Shown here one piece after another: positions 1 to 9,239 of a stretch of DNA of 64,000 nucleotides; the first letter of the stretch is position 1; every line of letters starts with the position of its first letter. The stretch comes from Wyeomyia smithii (Eukaryota; Arthropoda; Insecta; Diptera; Culicidae). The notes beneath the pieces were generated by a model. The model was not told the origin of the DNA and searched no databases. It saw nothing but the letters and a program-made list of their open reading frames with translations. Location of the stretch: NCBI RefSeq assembly GCF_029784165.1, contig NC_073694.1, forward strand, positions 162,452,342 to 162,516,341, read 5' to 3'. The position numbers and the translations under genes were made by a program.

Positions 1-785
1 CCTGAATAGCTGGAAAATTAAAGTAAACGAAAATAAAAGTCAAGCCATTCTATTCCGACATCGATTGTCAGCAAAACTGCTTCCAGACCGTCAGATACGA
101 GTGAACGGATGTACCGTTGAATGGGCGAACGAAGCCGGCTATCTTGGCATCACAATTGACAACAAACAAATATACAAATCTCACACAGACAAGCTGAAAT
201 GCAGGTGCATTGGATTAATAAAGTCCCTCTATCCGTTAATATCTCGACGATCCAAGCTGTCACTCAAGAATAAATTGGCAGTGTTCATGGCAATTATCGC
301 TCCAGTGATAAATTACGCTATGCCTGTGTGGGGAACCTGTGCAGAAACACATAGAAGAAAACTTCAAGTAATCCAAAACAAGCTGCTGAGAACAATATTG
401 AATGTCCCATATGATACGAGAACCACCGAGCTACATCGCACCGCAGGATGTAAAACGATCAACGAACGAATTGAGGAATCGATACAGGACTTCGTTATGA
501 GTGCGACACACTCGGAACACCCGCTCATCCGAGCGCTGGTTAGTTAGATTTTGAAATTTTAGTTTAAGTAGGTTATAAAATTAAAACAACACTGATTTGG
601 TAGTATCAAACAATCTCATAACTATTTTAAATATTAAAACTAAAACGAGCATTAAAGATGCAAAATGTAAACTTAAACCAAAGGATGAAAAAGGAAAATC
701 TTGTATCACTTAAATAACAAAACTTGTACCAAACAAAGAGATAAGAATAAATTCAAATTTTAAGTAAAAAAAAAAAAAAAAAAAA
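1..785 (+). mobile_element. J0: 3' end of a jockey-clade non-LTR retrotransposon
   Basis: The window opens inside an RT reading frame that stops at 547. An AT-rich 3' UTR and an A-run of about 19 nt follow, ending at 785. The next bases, TTCACCCCATCA, begin an R695 satellite unit at the same point where J1 is inserted. The 5' part lies outside the window. The element has the usual LINE layout: coding end, UTR, poly-A, target DNA. Confidence 0.88.
2..547 (+). CDS. Partial reverse transcriptase C-terminus of J0 (ORF2)
   Basis: This is the last ~181 codons of a jockey-type ORF2, open from the window edge to the TAG at 545. It aligns by eye with the ends of the J1 and J2 ORF2 proteins: SWKIKVNENKSQAILF at the start, YLGITID, then SLYPLISRRSKLSLKNKLAV, PVWGTCAETH and ILNVPYDTR. 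This is the thumb and C-terminal region, downstream of the catalytic FADD box, which lies off the window. I see no internal stop. Similarity to J1 looks like roughly half the residues, so J0 is a different family of the same clade. The true start is not in the window. Confidence 0.85.
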   Translation: MNSWKIKVNENKSQAILFRHRLSAKLLPDRQIRVNGCTVEWANEAGYLGITIDNKQIYKSHTDKLKCRCIGLIKSLYPLISRRSKLSLKNKLAVFMAIIAPVINYAMPVWGTCAETHRRKLQVIQNKLLRTILNVPYDTRTTELHRTAGCKTINERIEESIQDFVMSATHSEHPLIRALVS

Positions 786-2174
786 TTCACCCCATCAGTT
801 TCATTACTAAACCGTACCGGCTACATACGGACGCTATCTTGAAAGAATTCTGGACGGACTGACCAAAAAAATGGATATATTCGGCACCTGGCCCCTTTTG
901 GTGCCTCGAAATTTTGTTACAGAAGCGGCTAATTGAATTTTCTGTTTTATTACAAAATGCTGCTGCTAGCGGAAAAAACCTTGCAAATATGCATCTTTTT
1001 GTTGGTGTTAATTTTACGACAGCGGCCGGCGCCCCATCATTCTGATTCCAAAACCGCACCAGTGACATGCGGACGCTAGGTGATAGCAGCTGAAAGGAGG
1101 AAATACAAAATAGTACCGGTCATCTCGTGCCGGTTTCACCCGTAATGCTGGTGGCTTTAGTAGTAAATGGCTACTGCAAAACACTTAAATGGCTGGAATT
1201 CTGGACGGACTAACCAGGAAACTATAATCGGCAACTGGCACCTTTTGGTGCCTCTAAATTTTGTTACAGAAGCGGCAAATTGAATTTTCTGTTTTACCAA
1301 ATGATGCTGCTAGCGGAAAAAACCTTGCAAAAATGCATGTTTGTGTTGGTGTTAATATTATGACAGCGGCCGGCGCAGCTTTCAAGAAACATTTGTCTCT
1401 TCCATTCCATAATTTGCGTAGCCCATCCCACTTTTAATTTATCTGACGAAGCCTTGGTATAAAACGTACCGTTCGAACATTTCACCCCATCAGTTTCATT
1501 ACTAAACCGTACCGGCTACATACGGACGCTATCTTGAAAGAATTCTGGACGGACTGACCAAAAACATGGATATATTGGGCACCTGGCCCCTTTTGGTGCC
1601 TCGAAATTTTGTTACAGAAGCGGCTAATTGAATTTTCTGTTTTGTTACGAAATGCTGCTGCTAGCGGAAAAAACCTTGTAAATATGCATCTTTTTGTTGG
1701 TGTTAATTTTACGACAGCGGCCGGCGCCCCATCATTCTGATTCCAAAACCGCACCAGTGACATGCGGACGCTAGGTGATAGCAGCTGAAAGGAGGAAATA
1801 CAAAATAGTACCGGTCATCTCGTGCCGGTTTCACCCGTAATGCTGGTGGCTTTAGTAGTAAATGGCTACTGCAAAACACTTAAATGGCTGGAATTCTGGA
1901 CGGACTAACCAGGAAAATATAATCGGCAACTGGCACCTTTTGGTGCCTCTAAATTTTGTTACAGAAGCGGCAAATTGAATTTTCTGTTTTACCAAATGAT
2001 GCTGCTAGCGGAAAAAACCTTGCAAAAATGCATGTTTGTGTTGGTGTTAATATTATGACAGCGGCCGGCGCAGCTTTCAAGAAACATTTGTCTCTTCCAT
2101 TCCATAATTTGCGTAGCCCATCCCACTTTTAATTTATCTGACGAAGCCTTGGTATAAAACGTACCGTTCGAACA
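786..2174. repeat. R695 satellite, two tandem 695-bp units
   Basis: The string TTCACCCCATCAGTTTC begins at 786 and 1481, and its first part recurs at 2176, giving an exact 695-bp period. Each unit is itself a diverged dimer: GAATTCTGGACGGAC recurs at about 844, 1196, 1539 and 1891, alternating 352 and 343 bp. Common blocks are GCTAGCGGAAAAAACCTTGC, GACAGCGGCCGGCG and ACCGGTCATCTCGTGCCGG. The 93- and 63-codon minus-strand frames repeat only because the DNA repeats. I do not recognise the family. R695 blocks also occur inside inserts A and B. Confidence 0.9.
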
Positions 2175-2296
2175 TTTCACCCCATCATCATTCGCTCTCA
2201 GACTGTTGAGAAGTACAGTTCTATTTCTGAAAAGCCGGGTTAGTTAAAAATTTTATTCCGTTTTGTGCGACAGTTCGTCGCTTGCATCGCTGTGTG

Positions 2297-3535
2297 ATGT
2301 CAAAGAAAAAGAGAAGAGCAGGCTCGAGCCCTGCGAAACAAAACTCTGCTGCTGAAGTAGGCAGTAAAAAGAAGAAACCAGGCGGAAGCAGTTGCACTTC
2401 GAAAAGCGTGGCTGACTGCGACACGGTGACAAACGCTAGCGACGTTGGAGATTTTGGCGAGCCGACTGATGTTCCGGATTCTGCCAGCCCCAATACGGTG
2501 AAAGTGAAGCTTCCCCCGCTGGTAGTGAAAAACGTTCCTCTCAACAAGCTCATTAGCGACTTTGCATCGCTGGGCGTAGCAGCTGAATATAAGTTATGCG
2601 GCATCGGTACGAAGGTTATGCTCCACACGAAGGTGGATTTTGAGAAGGCCACGAAGTTTTTGGAAAATTCTAAATCTGAGTTCTTCACCCACGACATTCC
2701 TGGGGAAAAGCCTTCCAAGGTGGTCATCAGAGGCTTGCCAGGTTTCGACCCCAAGCTGATCGGTGCCGAAATCAAGGATCGGTACAAATTGGCCCCAATT
2801 GCTGTCTATCCGATCAAACGCAGAAATGAAAATGAAAGGAAATACCCGGACTGCCTCTTTCTGGTTCATTTCCCAAAAGGGACAGTTACACTGAGCGCTT
2901 TGCGAGCCATCCGCTCTTTGTTCTCCATTATCATCCGTTGGGAGCCCTATCGAGGAGGCCGCCGAGACGTTACGCAGTGTCAGAGGTGCCTCAACTTCGG
3001 TCACGGTACCCGAAACTGCAACATCAAACCGCGTTGCAACATTTGCGCCAAGGACCACTCTACATCGGATTGCCCTGTGGACGGTGCCGGTGCGGTACAG
3101 TTTAAGTGTGCTAACTGTGGCGGTGATCACCAGAGCTCTGATCGACAGTGCCCGAAAAGGGAGAGCTTCAAACATATCCGCAAGCAGGCGTCGTCAACCA
3201 ACCAGCCGAGCAGGAAGAAAGACAAACCACCGGTCTTCAGGGCGGAAGATTTTCCTCCTCTGCGTTCATCCCAGCAAGCAGGGCACCCAAGTACGCGTAC
3301 GCAACTTGACCTTCCACACTTACCATCCGGCGGGTCAGCCGGTCAACGGTCGCCTCCCCCCCCTGGCTACTGGCGTCCACCCACAACAACACCACCGAGC
3401 GCTGAGTCCGAGAAGTACTCTGCGGATGAGCTGCTAGAAATTTTTAGCAGCATGACCAATGCCCTTCGTGCGTGTCGCAACAAGCCCGAGCAAATCCATG
3501 TGCTCGGTAAATTTATTATCCAATATGGATCCTAA
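2297..3535 (+). CDS. J1 ORF1: Gag-like nucleic-acid-binding protein with CCHC zinc knuckles
   Basis: A 412-codon frame read from the ATG at 2297 (MSKKKRR). An in-frame ATG exists at 2282, but the inner start matches the J2 N-terminus (MGKSKTGSS) better. The N-terminal third is basic and low-complexity. A conserved middle follows (KLPPLVVKNVPLNKL, then FFTHDIPGEKPSKVVIRGLP), then three cysteine knuckles at about residues 228-285: CQRCLNFGHGTRNC, CNICAKDHSTSDC and CANCGGDHQSSDRQC. A proline-rich tail ends YGS. Proteins of this family coat LINE RNA and act as chaperones in the retrotransposition RNP. The frame is intact and ends in TAA, overlapping the ORF2 ATG at 3525. Confidence 0.9.
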   Translation: MSKKKRRAGSSPAKQNSAAEVGSKKKKPGGSSCTSKSVADCDTVTNASDVGDFGEPTDVPDSASPNTVKVKLPPLVVKNVPLNKLISDFASLGVAAEYKLCGIGTKVMLHTKVDFEKATKFLENSKSEFFTHDIPGEKPSKVVIRGLPGFDPKLIGAEIKDRYKLAPIAVYPIKRRNENERKYPDCLFLVHFPKGTVTLSALRAIRSLFSIIIRWEPYRGGRRDVTQCQRCLNFGHGTRNCNIKPRCNICAKDHSTSDCPVDGAGAVQFKCANCGGDHQSSDRQCPKRESFKHIRKQASSTNQPSRKKDKPPVFRAEDFPPLRSSQQAGHPSTRTQLDLPHLPSGGSAGQRSPPPPGYWRPPTTTPPSAESEKYSADELLEIFSSMTNALRACRNKPEQIHVLGKFIIQYGS

Positions 3536-5418
3536 ACCCATCTCCATCGTCACCTGGAACGCTTGCTCTATTAGAGCAAAAAACATTGAGCTTGCTGACT
3601 TTCTCCGCAAGTACAACATCGACGTGGGTCTACTCACAGAGACCCACCTAAAGTCCGGCGACAGTTTTTGGCTGCCGGATCACAACATCATCCGTCTCGA
3701 TCGCACCAACTCCAGGGGGGGTGGTATAGCGATCATCGTTAGAAAAGGGATGAAATACAACATCTTGCCGCACATCCACACCGCCATCATCGAAGCCCTT
3801 AGTGTGGAGGTCAAATCAGCTACCGGGTTCATCCGGTTCATCGTCGTCTACTGTCCTCGCCAGTGTAGTATCAGCAACGGTACAGCAATGCAGTTCAAGA
3901 ACGACCTGGCAACCATCACCAGGACCAACTCCCGCTTCGTCGTTGGGGGAGACCTAAATGCTCGGCACGAGGCTTGGCGAAATTATCGGCAGAATCTGAA
4001 AGGTCGTCAACTCTTCGAACACTCGCAGCATGGGTTTTATACGGTGCAGTTTCCGGATGAGCCGACTTTCATCTCCCCAGCGGGGAACCCTTCAACCCTG
4101 GACTTCTTCCTGGCCAACATCGAGCTCTCCAAACCAGTGGCCCTCAACGATCTGAGCTCAGACCACCAACCTGTCGTTGCTGAGGTGGGGTTCGGTGTTG
4201 CTCCTGTCAGCTGTCTGCGGAAAGATTACCATCATGTCGACTGGGAGCGCTTTGCTCGAATGGTGGACAACAACATCGACGAGGCGCCGCCGCTCGACAG
4301 CGTGGAAAACATCGACCAGGCGTTGGAGGGTCTCCAACGAGCCATAAACGTGGCCGACGAGGCGTGTGTGCGACGTGTTCCTGTGAGGGGTAAGTTCTTT
4401 GCTATTGATTCCCATACCCGGCTGCTAATTAGATTGCGGAATGTGCGTAGACGCCAGTTCCAGAGGACCAGGGATCTGGACATTAGGCTCGAGGTGACCG
4501 ATCTGAATAGGCAAATTGCTTCCAGGATGGTCTCACTCCGGAATGAAAATTTCGGACGCTTAGTCCAAAGTTTGGACGACCGCTCCAGGCCATTCTGGAA
4601 AGTAGCCAAAGTGCTGAAATCGCACCCCAAACCAGTTCCTCCCCTCAGGGTCGGAGAGAGGCTTCTTGTTGCACCGGTCGAGAGAGCAAATGCGGTAGGC
4701 AATCACATTGCCTCATCGCATTTGCTTGGCTCGACCATGGCTAGTCCAATGGAAGACCAGGTCGAGCAGTGCGTCCGCGACCTCGAAAACTTCCCCTGTA
4801 CCGTTCCTCAAGAACATAAAATCACAGCAGAACAGGTTTGCTCAGCGCTGATGAGTACTAAGAACATGAAGGCCCCTGGGTTTGACGGGGTCTTCAATAT
4901 GGTCTTAAAAAAGCTCAGCAACAGGGTTCACCTGTTGTTGAGCTCTATCTTCAACAGATGCTTGGAATTGCACTACTATCCAAGCATTTGGAAGATAGCC
5001 AAGATCATACCGATCCGCAAACCCGGGAAAGATCCGACGTTAGCATCAAGCTACCGTCCGATCAGCCTACTCTCATCGCTGGGTAAACTGTTTGAAAAAC
5101 TGATCCTCAACCGCATGATGAAGGTGGCTGAGGAAAACAACATCTTACTCCCGGAACAGTTTGGGTTTAGGAAGGGTCACTCCACCACGCACCAGCTGGT
5201 GCGGGTGATGAACAACATCAGAAGGGACAGGGCTGTATCCAAGTCCACAGCCATGGCATTGTTGGACGTCGAAAAGGCGTTTGACAATGTCTGGCATGAC
5301 GGTCTGGTATACAAGCTCTGTGCCTTCAACTTTCCATCATATTTGACGAAAATCATCTGCAGCTACCTTCGGCAGAGGTCGTTCAGGGTATCGCTGAATG
5401 GTTGTTTATCAAATACTT
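3525..5418 (+). pseudogene. J1 ORF2, 5' portion: endonuclease and first half of RT
   Basis: Starts at the ATG at 3525 (MDPKPISIVTWNACS), overlapping the ORF1 end by 11 nt as in J2. Residues ~5-222 form an APE-type endonuclease, with TWNACS, TETHLK, GGGIAI, GGDLNARHEAW, TLDFFL and SSDHQPV as the expected catalytic and binding motifs. RT begins around residue 500: SYRPISLLSSLGKLFEKLI, FGFRKGHSTTHQLVRV, and ALLDVEKAFDNVWHD carrying the first catalytic Asp. The frame then enters insert A and stops within 14 nt. Deleting 5419-8227 joins codon base 5418 to 8228 in frame. Broken only by that insertion, so probably functional until recently. Confidence 0.9.
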
Positions 5419-6132
5419 TTGACGTTGACTAACGTCTATATCGAAGTTAGGCCCCTGAATTTGAAAATCTAGTAATTCAACCAGGGAAAACCAGGGAAAA
5501 GTGGTCAGGTTTTGAGCGCTTATTTTGCAGTCATCTATAATCAGGTTTTCGAGGTTTTGGCATCAATCGATCAGAAATTCTTTTACGGTTAAATTTATGT
5601 AACAAAAACAAACTATTTTTTGAGATACACTATTGAAAAATTGGTAATCAATATCGATTGTCTAAATCATACCGCGCAGCCAATCACTACCTCTCTTCCC
5701 AAGCACAGTCGACACTAACGGATACAATCGATCTGACTTTGTTGTTATTGTTGTTGTCACTTTCTGTTTCCGATGTTTATGCTGCTGCTAGCGGAAAAAA
5801 CCTTGCAAATATGCATCTTTTTGTTGGTGTTAATTTTACGACAGCGGCCGGCTCCCCATCATTTTAATTCCAAAACCGCACCAGTGACATGCGGACGCTA
5901 GGTGATAGCAGCTGAAAAGAGGAATAACAAAAGAGTACCGGTCATCTCGTGCCGGTTTCACCCGTAATGCTGGTGGCTGTAAGTAATACATGGCTACTGC
6001 AATATACTAAAATGACTGGAATTCTGGACGGAATAACCAGTAAACGAGAATAATCGGCAAATGGCACCTTCTGGTGCCTCGAAGTTTTATAATAGAAGCG
6101 GTTAATTGAATTTTCTGTTTTACAAAATGCTG

Positions 6133-6963
6133 TTTTATTCACTTATGTTCGAGCGTCTTGATAGAAAAATTTTCACTACACTTTTCACTTTTTATTCGCT
6201 TTCACTATTTAATTCTATCACTTTTCACTTTTCACTAATTCTATCACTTTTCACTTTTCACGAAGATGAAGGTAAGAAAAACGAAATGGAATATATTTTT
6301 GTTATTGGTGAGCAGAATGGATATAACAGAAGAACCATACAAGTCATTTATGACAATAAGAAACGAATCCAAAACAGGAAATCTCACACAACACTCACTC
6401 CGCTAACAGAAGATCGGAAAAGAGTAGTGGTTGAATATGACGTCAGTTTCACTCGTCAACTTCGTAGAAAATTTAGAAAATTTGGTATCGATATTATCTA
6501 CAGTAGTAGAAATAATCAAATGAAAACAAAGTTGGGGTCTACTAAAGACACTATTGACAAATTACATAGGGCGGGTGTTTATAAAGTTGCATGTCCACAT
6601 TGTGATAAAGTTTACATTGGCCAAACAAAAAGAAATTTAGACATCCGGCTTAAGGAACATACTTCAGAACTTGTAAAGGCTAAGAAAGACTCAGAAAAAG
6701 GAATAACTCACCATTTCAGATCCAAAATAGCCGAACATATATTTCATGAAGATCACGCTATGACTACCGACAACATTAGTCTAGTTCGATCAGTAACATC
6801 CCCTTGGAAATTAGATGTCGCAGAAAGTTTGGAAATTTTCAAACAAAACCCAGCTACCCTCCTTAACAGAGATCAGGGTAATCATTTCTCTTGGCTTTTT
6901 AAATTTTTACCGAAAACTCCCCGACAAGGCATGGATCACCAGGCCGCACATTTCTCTACCTAA
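6133..6963 (+). CDS. Penelope-like GIY-YIG endonuclease domain (5'-truncated ORF)
   Basis: About 276 codons to the TAA at 6961. The first ~50 codons come from terminal-repeat DNA and are probably not native protein. The diagnostic part is GVYKVACPHCDKVYIGQTKR followed by RLKEH: the GIY-YIG signature with a CxxC insert typical of Penelope endonucleases. The conserved Arg is in RNLDIRLKEH, the likely catalytic Glu in AESLEI, and an LLNRD motif follows. The polymerase domain upstream is absent, whereas full elements encode about 800 residues. It could still make a domain-sized protein if a promoter lay upstream, but I see no evidence for one. The same frame occurs unchanged at 37404-38234 on the other strand. 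Confidence 0.8.
   Translation, partial: FYSLMFERLDRKIFTTLFTFYSLSLFNSITFHFSLILSLFTFHEDEGKKNEMEYIFVIGEQNGYNRRTIQVIYDNKKRIQNRKSHTTLTPLTEDRKRVVVEYDVSFTRQLRRKFRKFGIDIIYSSRNNQMKTKLGSTKDTIDKLHRAGVYKVACPHCDKVYIGQTKRNLDIRLKEHTSELVKAKKDSEKGITHHFRSKIAEHIFHEDHAMTTDNISLVRSVTSPWKLDVAESLEIFKQNPATLLNRDQGNHFSWLFKFLPKTPRQGMDHQAAHFST
6170..6230. repeat. Left arm of a perfect 61-bp inverted repeat around the Penelope fragment
   Basis: These bases are the exact reverse complement of 7109-7169. The repeat is AT-rich, built of CTTTTCACTT-type words, and contains CTTTCACTATTT, which is 12 of the 13 bases of the sequence in which inserts A and B sit. Confidence 0.88.
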
Positions 6964-7108
6964 CTCAAGTTGTTTACGTTTTCTGAGTTAAAATTTGCCC
7001 CAGTCGTTTACCAAATTAGGTATAAAATTCTTGGGGTTTCGCTATTTTCTCCACTGTCCAAATAAGCACTGACGAAGGCACTATGCCAGTGCCGAAATAC
7101 GTATTTGC

Positions 7109-7169
7109 AAGTGAAAAGTGATAGAATTAAATAGTGAAAGCGAATAAAAAGTGAAAAGTGTAGTGAAAA
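7109..7169. repeat. Right arm of the 61-bp inverted repeat
   Basis: Exact reverse complement of 6170-6230. It lies just after a sequence (CACTGACGAAGGCACTATGC) that looks like the non-coding tail of the Penelope-like element. Confidence 0.88.
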
Positions 7170-8227
7170 TGCTGTTGCTAACGGAAAAAACCTTGCATAA
7201 ATGCATGTTTGTGCTGTTGTTAATATTACGACAGCGGCCGGCGCAGCTTTCAAGAAAAATTTTTCCTTACCATTCCATCATCTACTTAGCTCCTCCTTCT
7301 TTCTAATTATCTGACGAAGCCTTGGTATAAAACGTACCGTTCGAACATTTCACCCCATCATTTTGATTCCAAAACCGCACCAGTGACATACGGACAATAC
7401 GGATTTTTGTAATAAAGGCTTACAGCTATAGTAATTTTCTAGCAGTTTCGTCTAGTGCTAAAACGAATATATTGAGAATCTTCCCAATGTCTCGACACAT
7501 GAAGATGATCTATAAGCGCAATTCTCGGAATACATCGAATTTCTTAATTCTAATGTTTGTCTTGTCATTTCAAACTACGAACAAATGCTTGTCTAATTCG
7601 AATACCTGGGAAGCGGGAATGCCAATATAAATAAGGTTTCATCCATATATGTCATTTATATTATTTATTAATTATTGTTCAAAGCGCTCTAATGTCAGCA
7701 AATGAGAAAGCACTGTTAGATGAAAAATATAGAGTCCTACGTCATGCGGTCGGGTCTTTAATACCACCCTCCTACTATTTTAAATACATGAAGTTATATG
7801 CTGGGCTGGACCTAACCTAGCATGAGCTTTATCTATTTAATGTCAAACAATTTTTAAATTTAAAATTTTTGCTTGAATCGTTCTGGTCTCCAATTTCAGA
7901 TAGTTCCGTTGAGTTTGCTTTTTGCTTAGATAGGAAAATTTTACCCAATGCGCTAAATTAAATGATTGTCTTGGTAGTGCAGTTACGAACAAAGGTTTGA
8001 TTCGAATATGTATGAAATGACAGCGATTAAATAAGAGAGATCCATTCTTCTAGTATATATTATAATTTATAACGTTTTAACGTCTCAGCATTCAGAAATA
8101 CACTGTTAGATAAAATTGCAACAAATACTGGAGTTGCAATTCCCTCTACTATTTGTTTTAATGGAATTTAAGAATACGGTAGTCAACGTCATGCGGTCGT
8201 GTCTTGAATACCACCCTCCTACTATTT

Positions 8228-8991
8228 TCACTATTTCCATCCCAGCAGGGGTCCCGCAGGGCAGTCTGCTGGGCCCTTTGCTATACAACATTTACACCTC
8301 CGACATTCCTTCCCTGGGAGATGGCTGCGTGCTCTTTCTGTTCGCAGATGACACTGCAATTGCCGTCAAGGGAAGAATGCCTCGTGAGATCACCAACAAA
8401 CTTCAGCGATGCTTAGACGCCTTTGTCGAGTATGCTAACACCTGGAAAATCAAGATCAACGCTTCCAAAACCCAGACAATAATGTTCCTTCATCGACAAT
8501 CCCCCAAACTGAAGCCCCCTCCATCATGCGTTGTGGTTATGAACGGTACAGGGGTTGAGTGGTCTTCCGAAGTTACCTATCTTGGACTGCTATTCGACGA
8601 GAAACTTCTTTTCCGATCGCATGTGGAGAGGACACTGGTTAAGTGCTCAGCTTTGGTTCGGTCACTATACCCGCTAATTTGTCGCAGATCTCGCCTCTCA
8701 AGAACAAACAAACTGGCAGTCTACAAACAAATAATTGCCCCCGCGGTCTTTTACGCAGCTCCGGTGTGGGAGTCATGTGCACAAACTCACAGGAACAAAA
8801 TACAGATTGCGCAAAACCGAATCTTACGGATGATCCTCGATTGTCCCTATGACACCAGGATCACAGATCTCCACCAAGAAGCAGTTACTCCAAAAGTAGA
8901 TGCCAGAATAACAGAAACCAAAACCAAATTTGTACATAAATGTCAGCATTCAGAATACGCTTTAATAAGCGGTTTGTACATAGTAGGTTAA
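8228..8991 (+). pseudogene. J1 ORF2, 3' portion: RT catalytic core and C-terminus
   Basis: Continues J1 ORF2 after insert A, beginning TISIPAGVPQGSLLGPLLYN in the frame used before the insertion. FADDTAIAV at about 8341-8367 carries the catalytic Asp pair, then TWKIKINASKTQ, YLGLLFDEK, SLYPLICRRSRLS, PVWESCAQTH and ILDCPYDTR, ending at the TAA at 8989. With the 5' piece it gives about 885 residues, matching the 887 of J2. No other frameshift or stop seen. The palm is separated from the fingers by 2.8 kb, so no full RT can be made from this copy. Confidence 0.9.
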
Positions 8992-9239
8992 GTTAGTTCT
9001 AAGCTGTAAATAGTAATTTTAAGCTGTAAATAGTAGTTTTAAGTAGTTTTCTTTCAAACAAGCGCCACCAAAGTGGACAATCCAAAATTCAAAATCTCTA
9101 CAATTAGAAAGCTTAGTAAAACAAAAATCAAAACTCGCACATCAAAGATGAAAACAGTAATGTGAATCACTTATACTTTAAAAACATGTATTATACCCTA
9201 CAAAAGCATAAAAATACAGATAAACTTAAACAACAACAA

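Larger units (their letters stand above)
6133..7165 (+). mobile_element. 5'-truncated Penelope-like element within insert A
   Basis: Lies inside an R695 block and is flanked by a 9-bp direct repeat AAAATGCTG at 6124-6132 and 7166-7174, a plausible target-site duplication. A perfect 61-bp inverted repeat brackets it (6170-6230 against 7109-7169, the last 4 nt overlapping the duplication). The coding remnant has only the C-terminal GIY-YIG endonuclease; the RT domain is missing. Inverted terminal segments and 5' truncation are common in Penelope-like elements. An identical-length twin lies at 37202-38234 in insert B. Confidence 0.82.
5419..8227 (+). mobile_element. Insert A: 2809-bp Helentron/HINE-like non-autonomous element inside J1
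   Basis: Runs from TTGACGTTGACTA to CCCTCCTACTATTT and lies between two T residues of the J1 ORF2 with no target-site duplication. The 11-bp GACGTTGACTA near the 5' end has its exact complement TAGTCAACGTC at 8180-8190, 37 bp before the 3' terminus. Inside are a 5' hairpin (GACGTT, GACT, AACGTC), R695 blocks (about 5775-6132 and 7175-7400), a Penelope-like fragment, and AT-rich DNA holding a second diverged 3' terminus at about 7738-7780. No helicase or replication protein is encoded, so it would depend on another element. Class is inferred from structure. Confidence 0.72.
2188..9239 (+). mobile_element. J1: near-full-length jockey-clade LINE interrupted by insert A
   Basis: The element is flanked by a 13-bp direct repeat, TTTCACCCCATCA, at 2175-2187 and 9240-9252, which is the target-site duplication. 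The 5' end TCATTCGCTC resembles the 5' end of J2, and both have GTTGAG-N-AGTACAGTT shortly downstream. Order: 5' UTR 2188-2296, ORF1, ORF2 overlapping by 11 nt, 3' UTR from 8992 ending in AAC repeats rather than plain poly-A. The only obvious lesion is the insertion at 5419-8227. Without it the element is about 4.24 kb, normal for this clade. Confidence 0.92.

Noticed and set aside
786..2174. CRISPR-like array
   Set aside because: Units are 695 bp and the whole unit repeats; there are no short direct repeats separated by unique spacers.
2221..3175. Long minus-strand frames opposite J1 ORF1
   Set aside because: Antisense shadows of a well-supported plus-strand gene with zinc-knuckle motifs.
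5419..5432. Reading the TTTGACGTTGAC just before the stop as native J1 RT codons, giving a different insertion point
   Set aside because: The same bases occur at the end of insert B, where the host is different. Cutting at T^T makes both hosts in frame at once.
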